A stretch of 64,000 nucleotides of DNA from Scolanthus callimorphus (Eukaryota > Cnidaria > Anthozoa > Actiniaria > Edwardsiidae), in the NCBI GenBank assembly GCA_033964015.1, contig CM066919.1:20834146-20898145 (forward strand), written 5' to 3'. Positions 58,601 to 64,000 of the stretch are shown piece after piece (within the stretch, counting starts at the first letter, position 1; each line of letters opens with the position of its first letter). The notes beneath the pieces were generated by a model. That model saw only the letters and a list, made by a program, of their open reading frames with translations. It was not told the origin of the DNA and did no database searches. A program made the position numbers and the translations under genes.

Positions 58601-60856
58601 CTGATTAAAAACAAAATATCAAAAATGACTTTTTTCTAATGGATCCGTCTTTGAGATATTAGGCCTTAAACGTTGGTTTCTTTACCGTTTTATGGGAGAA
58701 TTAGTACTTTGATCAGGAATTATGCAAACTTTGTTCAGTCATATCTAAAATTCATATTCTTTAAATTTCTTAAAAATTTGGAATTAAGCTTTTGGTCATA
58801 GAAACTCTTTGTATACGGAATCTTGAGCTTATATATCAAAATATGGCGAAGTTAGACATTTCATTTTTGGTCATTTCCGCTCTGTCCATAATTTATTGTT
58901 CACCCTTCTGAGTCTCTGTTCTTTTGCCAAAACTGGACATGCCCACTTTGTTGTTCTGCCATTAATGTTGATGACAAGGGACCCTTGGGATGTCTTGGCC
59001 CTGGTACAAACAAAGCACACAGCAAGGTGCCAAATGTAGGAGAGTCAGCCTTCTCCACCCCTTTCCTGGTGTTAATGTTGATGTCAAGGGACCCTTGAAT
59101 GATTACCCAGTTTTGGCCCTGGTACAAAGAAGGCACACAGCAATGTGCCAAATGGGGGAGAGACCTTACCCACCCCTTCCCTTCCAACATAGGGGTGGTG
59201 AATGGTAAATGTTAGACAGCAGGATCAAGGCTTAAAAATTCAAGTTATTTGCATGAATGTGTCAGAAAACAAGATTGCAAGATATAGCTCTTGATTTCTA
59301 CAATCTCTAAGAATTTTGTGAGTTTCTGCATTTATCAGAATGACCATTGCCACCCTAACATTGCGCTTCACTTGCCATTTAAGTTGCCAGTCTGTTTCAA
59401 ATCCTCTTTTTCCTTTTTCCAGTAATCCAGAATGCAGATATTTGGCAAGTTCATCAAAAGTAAGGAACTTGTCTAATGCTATCTAGTGGCTATTGTAGCT
59501 GTTGTACAGTTTTATGTTATGCTCTGTGTTTGTCTCCTCGAAACACCATGACTTGTGAAAACAATCGACTGTACGGGAAAATATGGTGCCGTGTGCTCAT
59601 AAATTTGAATTCACAGAATTGCTGTCACACCTTCAAATGTATACCTGTCAGACAACAACCCCACATACATTAGCCTAAATCAGCCAAAGGCAACCTGTGT
59701 GTTTTGTTGAGGGAACATCCAAAATAATATAAATGAGTTTATTGCCTCGTGACAGAAGTTTTTGTTATTCTCCTAGGATTCAACAGTCAAGATATGGGAC
59801 ACAGTGAGTGGTACAGTGGACAAGACACTTTCAAGCCACACACAGTCAGTAACATGTGTCAAGTGGGGAGGGAGGGACTTATATACAGTGCATCGCAAGA
59901 CAGGACAATAAAAGTGTGGCGGGCTAAAGATGTAAGTCTGATTTTAGCCCTCTCACAGGCGTTCAAGAGTAGTTTTTAGGTCAAGCAAACTCAGGTTTTT
60001 CTGACCTAAAAACTACTCTCCAACTAGTCTGGTTTAGAATTTGGTTCTTTGGACCCCAATTTAAATCAGTGATATGGAAGAGCTGCCTCACAGGATATTG
60101 TCCTTACAAGGCACTCAGAGTCTGGAGGAAACGCGTTATGCACGCTTGGCATGTTGAACATGGAAAACAAACCCCTAGCAGTCAGTTTTCAGTGCCATTT
60201 GACGACATGGTGGTATTGAGAGAGGATTTTACTCCTTGGAAGCGAGGTGCATGGTAACCTTTTGAAAAACATGAAAAGATATTAGAGGTTTGCCCAGATG
60301 TTCTTATGCCTCTTTCTGACTGCAAGGGTGTACAGAGTCTCGTTTTCATGTACGAAAGGCATGATTTAATATTTGGTCCTACAATAAACCCTTGTGGAAC
60401 ACCATAGTGAAAAGAGGCAGGACACTAAAGAGCTAACGTTGTGAGTAGGATTTGGGATTTGGTCCTATAGTAGACCCGTGTGGGACCCCATAAGTGTATG
60501 CTTGTTTAAGCATCAAGAGGATGCAATTTCATGACGAAATGCCTTGCATAAGATTATAAAAGATTATAACTTGCATAAGATTATAAAAAATGCTTTATGG
60601 ATTTCTAGGGAGTGCTATGCAGAACATTACAAGGGCATGCACATTGGGTAAGTTTGCTGACTGTGTTGTCTTCAAAACGTTTAAGAAACTTATTGACCAT
60701 ATCATATTTGTCTTTCCCAGGTGAACCATATGGCATTAAATACTGACTACGCCTTAAGAACAGGAGCATTTGAACCCTCTACAGGCAAAACAGTACAAAA
60801 ACTATTCAGGAGAGAGTCTTCAGAGTGAGGCATTGCAAAGATACCAAAATGCTAAG
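55614..60856 (+). CDS. NLE1: NLE1 (Notchless), ribosome-assembly WD40 protein, 3' truncated, three frameshifts
   Basis: Exons 55614-55618, 55773-55898, 57042-57213, 57330-57375, 57890-57969, 58112-58188, 58351-58448, 59423-59459, 59777-59931, 60609-60647 and 60721-60856, all with GT/AG. The NLE N-terminal domain ([42 protein letters not shown]) is followed by WD40 repeats ([49 protein letters not shown]) in the same order as human NLE1. The product binds the Rea1/Midasin AAA ATPase in 60S maturation; the NLE domain does this. One-base breaks lie at about 55827 (GGTCGCCG, one missing), about 59872 (GGGAGGG, one G missing) and about 60825 (GAGTGAGG, one extra T). The remaining WD40 exons are not found up to 64000. 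A DIRS-like element lies in what would be the next intron. Confidence 0.92.
56282..56480. repeat. MITE family C, copy 3, in NLE1 intron 2
   Basis: CAGCTTGGGCGTAATGTTTCCCATT and the complement AATGGGACAACATTACACCTAAGCTGAGG with the usual GAGTATTC centre. The left end is eroded (TAGAAACTTCC in place of TAGACCTCC). Confidence 0.8.
57376..57560. repeat. C-run and G-run repeat in NLE1 intron 4
   Basis: A run of 21 C at about 57399-57419 is followed by G-runs at 57444-57451 and 57480-57489. TTCCAGAAAAATACC and CATTCCAGAAAAAATGCC flank the block, suggesting a mobile repeat related to 47655-47765. Homopolymers make base counts here unreliable. Confidence 0.5.
57668..57738. repeat. Two-copy tandem repeat of about 36 bp
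   Basis: ATCCCATCCAGCCCTGCTTG and GATCTCAAATTCCA are present twice in a row with one or two differences. Confidence 0.8.
58505..58886. mobile_element. Mutator-like MITE, copy 2, in NLE1 intron 7
   Basis: Ends GACAGAGCGGAAATGACC and GGTCATTTCCGCTCTGTC are perfect 18-bp inverted repeats. The flanks CATAATTTA (58496-58504 and 58887-58895) are an exact 9-bp target-site duplication, as expected for MULE-derived elements. The 382-bp body has no coding capacity. Confidence 0.92.
58958..59192. repeat. Tandem duplication of about 115 bp
   Basis: TTAATGTTGATGACAAGGGA and GGCCCTGGTACAAACAAAGC in the first unit match TTAATGTTGATGTCAAGGGA and GGCCCTGGTACAAAGAAGGC in the second, up to GTGCCAAATG. It lies in NLE1 intron 7. 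Confidence 0.8.
60345..60500 (-). pseudogene. Two short remnants of a LINE reverse-transcriptase motif
   Basis: On the minus strand 60415-60370 reads [11 protein letters not shown] and 60500-60455 reads [11 protein letters not shown], both close to the conserved RT motif GVPQGSxLGPLLF. Each is only about 45 bp, so this is a decayed remnant or a small duplication of one. Confidence 0.5.
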
Positions 60857-61032
60857 GTATGGTCCGTAGCTACGTTATCCAGAACCTGCTACTGTGCTTA
60901 TTGAAACACATATCATATCTCTGTTTCTTATGAACAACTCGCCTGGCATTCACATTGTGCGATTTGCCATCACGCGGTAAACTATTTTACCACATCTATG
61001 GTTGACTCCTAATCATGGAAGTTGTTCTATCA

Positions 61033-61115
61033 AATTTGGGATTCGCGCATGCTCCAGAAGCGATCATTGATTCATCAGTAAAACTGAATACCATCCTATC
61101 AAAGAACTATTTAAG
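61033..61115. repeat. Diverged repeat shared with 34.7 kb
   Basis: CGCGCATGCTCCAGAAGCGATCATTGATTCATCAGTAAAACT matches the reverse strand of about 34720-34800 at roughly 80 percent by eye (quoted in parts: CGCATGCTCCAG, AGCGATCA, ACCATCCTATC). Confidence 0.55.
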
Positions 61116-61124
61116 TTTAGTAGA

Positions 61125-61420
61125 AACCCATACTATCACGAATCCTGCAATCTGATTGGCTCCGCTACTCACTATCTATCACATAATAGATAGTGAGTAG
61201 CGAAAACGCTAGCGCAAAACTTTCTAAAACCATGAAAATAAATACGTTTTAGCAACAACACGAAGGTAGTATGCTAGTGCGTTTCTACTAAAACAATTAG
61301 ACTATTCGTTCTCGTTTTCTATGAGTCAAATAGTAAACTCGGCGTTACGCGCCTCGTTAACTATCTATTGACTAATAGAAAAATCGAACTCGTAGTCTAA
61401 TTGTTAAATAATATGCAAGG
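61125..61420. repeat. Inverted-repeat element before the DIRS end
   Basis: TCACTATCTATCACATAATA and TAGATAGTGAGTAGC form a palindrome at 61168-61202. AATTAGACTATTCGTTCTCG and the complement CGAACTCGTAGTCTAATT form a second hairpin at 61292-61405. Likely another foldback element. Confidence 0.6.
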
Positions 61421-61588
61421 CTAAAAAGTCATTGTCCGATGGATCAAGAAATATCGAGATTATATACGATTTGTTTTTGAGGTAGCCTTCGCCTTCGCTG
61501 GCCATCGTTACGGGACGATACTTCTCTGATTTGAGATGCGCAGAACAGCTGCGCAGTTGAGTGACAGGCTCCCTTTAAGTGGCCAGAT

Positions 61589-61995
61589 AATTTTAAATTA
61601 AACAAGAGGTACACTTACCTTGCAGGATAATTGTAATTCTCCGAGTCCATACGAAGCAATTATGACGTCATAATGCGATCCCTTATCGCGCATGCGCAGC
61701 AGACCACTCTTTAAAGTCAATTGTTATGTAAATCAGATACTCGTATAAAACACCACCGTTGGCAGGAATCGTCCTCTTTCTTTGAGTGCACACAGTAAAC
61801 AAAGCGAAGAATAAAAATAACATACCTTTTTGGCACATTCATAAAGGGTGGGCCCATCAAGGGTGGGACCGACGTCATAATTGCTTCGTATGGACTCGGA
61901 GAATTACAATTATCCTGCAAGGTAAGTGTACCTCTTGTTTAATTTAAAATTCTCCTCATCCATACTCCGCATTATGACGTCATAATGCGCTATTC
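61589..61995. repeat. DIRS right terminal repeat and internal complementary region
   Basis: Right terminal repeat: outer end at about 61589, body to about 61870. Internal complementary region: 61871-61990. The 81-bp arms include AACAAGAGGTACACTTACCT, GGATAATTGTAATTCTCCGA and AGCAATTATGACGTC. TGACGTCA (a CRE-type palindrome) occurs in all three copies. Boundaries are inferred from the symmetry only. Confidence 0.75.
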
Positions 61996-62045
61996 AAAGC
62001 AATGTGACAAAAAGTGTAGAAGTGATATTTTATTTACTTGTATTA

Positions 62046-63110
62046 TCACAACAAAATTATTTCGCCCATAGAGGAACCATGAGGAATTTCCCTTTTATAA
62101 AACTTAGAGAAAGTTCTCTCATTTGACCAATTGGCTAAAGCCAAAATATCCTTTATAGAGGCACCACTAAGAAACGCCTTTGAAGTGGCTGCTGATCTTG
62201 TGCTATGGGCTTTAAAAACATTTACATCAATACCAGATTTTTCGAGCGTGGACTTTACCCACCTCGCTAAAGTGCTGGTGGAAATGCCTTTATGGGGCTT
62301 ACAATACGAGACAAATAATTGTTTAGTATCGCCACGGAGGTTCTCCGTCCTCTTAATATATTCTATCAAATGTGTTCGAGGGCAGATTGCCCTATCATTT
62401 ATCATCTCTGGAACCACAACTTTAATAGAATGGTTCCCGGGTCTAGATGTTTTCAATCGATTATTAACAACAAAGACAACTTTATCATTTTCAATGCACA
62501 TGTGATCAATATCAAGCACTTGTAGTGTCTGGCCTCTTTGTGCTGAAGCCAAGGCAATGAGTGTAACTATCTTACAACTCAAGTCTTTAAGTGAAATTGA
62601 TTCTAAAGGAAACAAAGTCCTGAGATACTTGGTAACCATGGCAACGTCCCAAGTATGAGTGTATCGTGGAAGGGGAGGCTTTGAGACGTAAAGTCCCCTC
62701 ATAAATCTTGATACGAGATGATCTGTAGCTAGATCCCGACCTGTGACCGACTTAATTGTAATTGAAACTGCTGATCTATATGTATTGACTGTACTATACG
62801 CTTTGCCTTCCTGGAAAGTGTCCAGTAAAAAGTCAATAAATAGGGTCACAGGCGCCTGAAGAGGATCAGCCTTGAATTTGTTACACCAGCCAACCCATTT
62901 GGCCCACGGACGGTTGTATTGCTTTTGAGTACCTTCAGTCCACGATTTGAGGATGATTTCGGAAGCCCCTTCTGAAACTCCTCGATCTTTGAGTCCTTTC
63001 CTGATACAAGCCAGGCGGCTAGCTGCATCTTTTCGCGGAGAGGGTGTCGAGCACTGTTGTGGGGTAGAGTTAAAATGTTGTCCACCTCGGCAAGAGTAGA
63101 GGCCGTTCCA
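62046..63110 (-). CDS. Tyrosine recombinase of the DIRS-like element
   Basis: The uninterrupted part, 62849-62046, gives 267 residues from the SAM-like core-binding region (STVNTYRSAVS) to the catalytic domain. The R-H-x-x-R-Y residues are present: Arg in ASAQRGQT, HSTR in FKAHSTRSAA, and the nucleophile Tyr in SKFYKREI. The N-terminal part (LREKMQLAAWLVSGK, then IILKSWTEGTQKQYNRPWAK and WVGWCNKFKADPL) lies in two other frames at 63090-62850, so one or two single-base shifts break it; 62840 is where the long frame begins. The enzyme would insert circular cDNA by recombination without target-site duplication. Confidence 0.88.
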   Translation of the reverse strand, partial: WNGLYSCRGGQHFNSTPQQCSTPSPRKDAASRLACIRKGLKDRGVSEGASEIILKSWTEGTQKQYNRPWAKWVGWCNKFKADPLQAPVTLFIDFLLDTFQEGKAYSTVNTYRSAVSITIKSVTGRDLATDHLVSRFMRGLYVSKPPLPRYTHTWDVAMVTKYLRTLFPLESISLKDLSCKIVTLIALASAQRGQTLQVLDIDHMCIENDKVVFVVNNRLKTSRPGNHSIKVVVPEMINDRAICPRTHLIEYIKRTENLRGDTKQLFVSYCKPHKGISTSTLARWVKSTLEKSGIDVNVFKAHSTRSAATSKAFLSGASIKDILALANWSNERTFSKFYKREIPHGSSMGEIILL

Positions 63111-63999
63111 CTAGAAGGCTCAAGACTGTCGGGAACCACACCTGCGTAGTCCAAACAGGGGCTATCAATATTATGCAAGCTTGGTCTTGTTGGACCTTTG
63201 ATAGTACCTTTGGTATGAGACTGAATGGAGGGAAAGCATAATAAATACCATCACTCCAAGACAACGTAAAAGCGTCTGTGGCTACTGCCTCTGGGTCGGG
63301 TTGCCAAGAAACAAAACGTTCGCACTTACTATTCAAACGTGTTGCAAAAAGATCTAGGGTGGGGTTTATAAGTAGCCGTTGGGTGGCCCACTGATATACA
63401 GTCGGGTTCAGGCTCCACTCGATCCTATCATTAAAGTTCCGAGAGTAATAATCGGCATGAATATTATTCTCGCCAGGAATATGCACAGCGGTTACAACGA
63501 TATTGCGTTTGAGGCACCAAAACCATATGTCTCTTGTGAGGGCATTAAGCGTAGGTGATGCCATACCCCCCATTTTATTAATATAGCCAACGACAGTAGT
63601 ATTGTCGGTTTTAAGACAAACGCGAGCGTTGTTACGTGCAAAGCATTTCAAGGCTAGGGACGCAGCCAGCAATTCAAGATAATTAATATGATTTGCTGAT
63701 TCGTTAACAGACCAATGACCGCCGGTGTATTCGCCACCGTAATGTGCGCCCCATCCCAGATTACTGGCGTCTGATTCAATCGTTTGTGTAATTGGAGGCG
63801 GTTTGAACGACTTTCCGTTATATTCTCTAATATGGGCAATGATCCAATCTAAATCAGATCGGGCTACATTGGTAATATTAACAAAATCTTCGTATGAGGC
63901 CCCTAAAGAGATATCAGTCGATTTACATGCCTCAACAGATCGATAAAACAGTTGCAAGTATCTAACAGCCGGAAAGGCGGAAACAAGCAATCCGGTGAC
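63070..63999 (-). CDS. DIRS-like reverse transcriptase C-terminus and RNase H
   Basis: Open to the window edge. Begins with TGLLVSAFPAVRYLQLFYR, the connection region typical of DIRS RTs. RNase H follows with IESDASNLGWGAHYGG (first Asp), NYLELLAASLALK (Glu), CLKTDNTTVVGYINKMGG (Asp) and NIHADYYSR (last Asp), so all four acidic active-site positions are present. The tail TLDLFATRLNSKCERFVSW and AFPPFSLIPKVL is shared by DIRS and Ngaro-type proteins. It ends in a stop at 63070 after LLLPRWTTF; the expected continuation (VDNILTLPHNSARHPLR) is in another frame, suggesting a one-base indel at about 63095. Confidence 0.88.
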   Translation of the reverse strand, partial: VTGLLVSAFPAVRYLQLFYRSVEACKSTDISLGASYEDFVNITNVARSDLDWIIAHIREYNGKSFKPPPITQTIESDASNLGWGAHYGGEYTGGHWSVNESANHINYLELLAASLALKCFARNNARVCLKTDNTTVVGYINKMGGMASPTLNALTRDIWFWCLKRNIVVTAVHIPGENNIHADYYSRNFNDRIEWSLNPTVYQWATQRLLINPTLDLFATRLNSKCERFVSWQPDPEAVATDAFTLSWSDGIYYAFPPFSLIPKVLSKVQQDQACIILIAPVWTTQVWFPTVLSLLVERPLLLPRWTTF

Positions 64000-64000
64000 T

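Larger units (their letters stand above)
61589..64000 (-). mobile_element. DIRS-like tyrosine-recombinase retrotransposon, 3' half
   Basis: Order on the minus strand: C-terminal RT and RNase H (63999 to about 63075), tyrosine recombinase (about 63090 to 62046) and a structured end at 61589-61995. It lacks an integrase of the DDE kind. The end shows an 81-bp perfect inverted repeat (61589-61669 with 61871-61951), and a further 45-bp stretch at 61946-61990 that repeats 61633-61677 in direct sense. That is the pattern expected from a DIRS right terminal repeat with an extension plus an internal complementary region. It runs off the right edge, so gag and most of RT are not seen. It lies antisense to NLE1, beyond the exon ending at 60856. 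Confidence 0.88.

Overview
The window looks like nuclear DNA of an invertebrate animal, most likely an anthozoan cnidarian (coral or sea anemone). The basis is AT-rich DNA, long introns with GT/AG borders, genes that still match human orthologues exon by exon, and dense miniature inverted-repeat (MITE-like) elements. The taxon is an inference; nothing here proves the species.

Layout: (1) 2.4-15.0 kb, + strand: part of a multi-exon gene for an AbfB-like beta-trefoil joined to a Tudor-like region and a Ser/Asn-rich tail. Six exons join in one frame, all of symmetric phase 1-1. A 7.1 kb intron full of repeats splits the trefoil. (2) 15-24 kb: repeats, hairpins and a dead LINE. (3) 24.1-25.4 kb, - strand: an intact single-exon membrane-anchored alpha/beta hydrolase (ABHD1/2/3/15 family). 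(4) 25.4-41 kb: no convincing gene, many hairpin elements and a 33-bp minisatellite. (5) 41.2-44.4 kb, + strand: a delta-type phosphoinositide phospholipase C with only one intron and two single-base frameshifts. (6) 48.1-50.9 kb, - strand: a complete four-exon TMED2 (p24 cargo receptor). (7) 53.0-55.5 kb, - strand: MRPL18, divergent from (8) 55.6-60.9 kb, + strand: NLE1 (Notchless), 128 bp between start codons. NLE1 has three apparent single-base frameshifts and its last WD40 exons are not in the window. (9) 61.6-64.0 kb, - strand: the 3' half of a DIRS-like tyrosine-recombinase retrotransposon with an inverted-repeat end, running off the window.

The conserved genes are independent housekeeping or signalling functions: ribosome assembly (NLE1), mitochondrial translation (MRPL18), early secretory traffic (TMED2) and lipid signalling (PLC). 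There is no operon logic. The only evident coupling is the MRPL18/NLE1 shared promoter. Five of the six clearest reading-frame breaks in PLC and NLE1 plus the transposon are one-base indels, several in homopolymers, so consensus-sequence error must be excluded before any gene is called dead. The most novel-looking item is the AbfB-Tudor gene; the best mobile-element observations are the DIRS terminus and the MITEs with clear target-site duplications.
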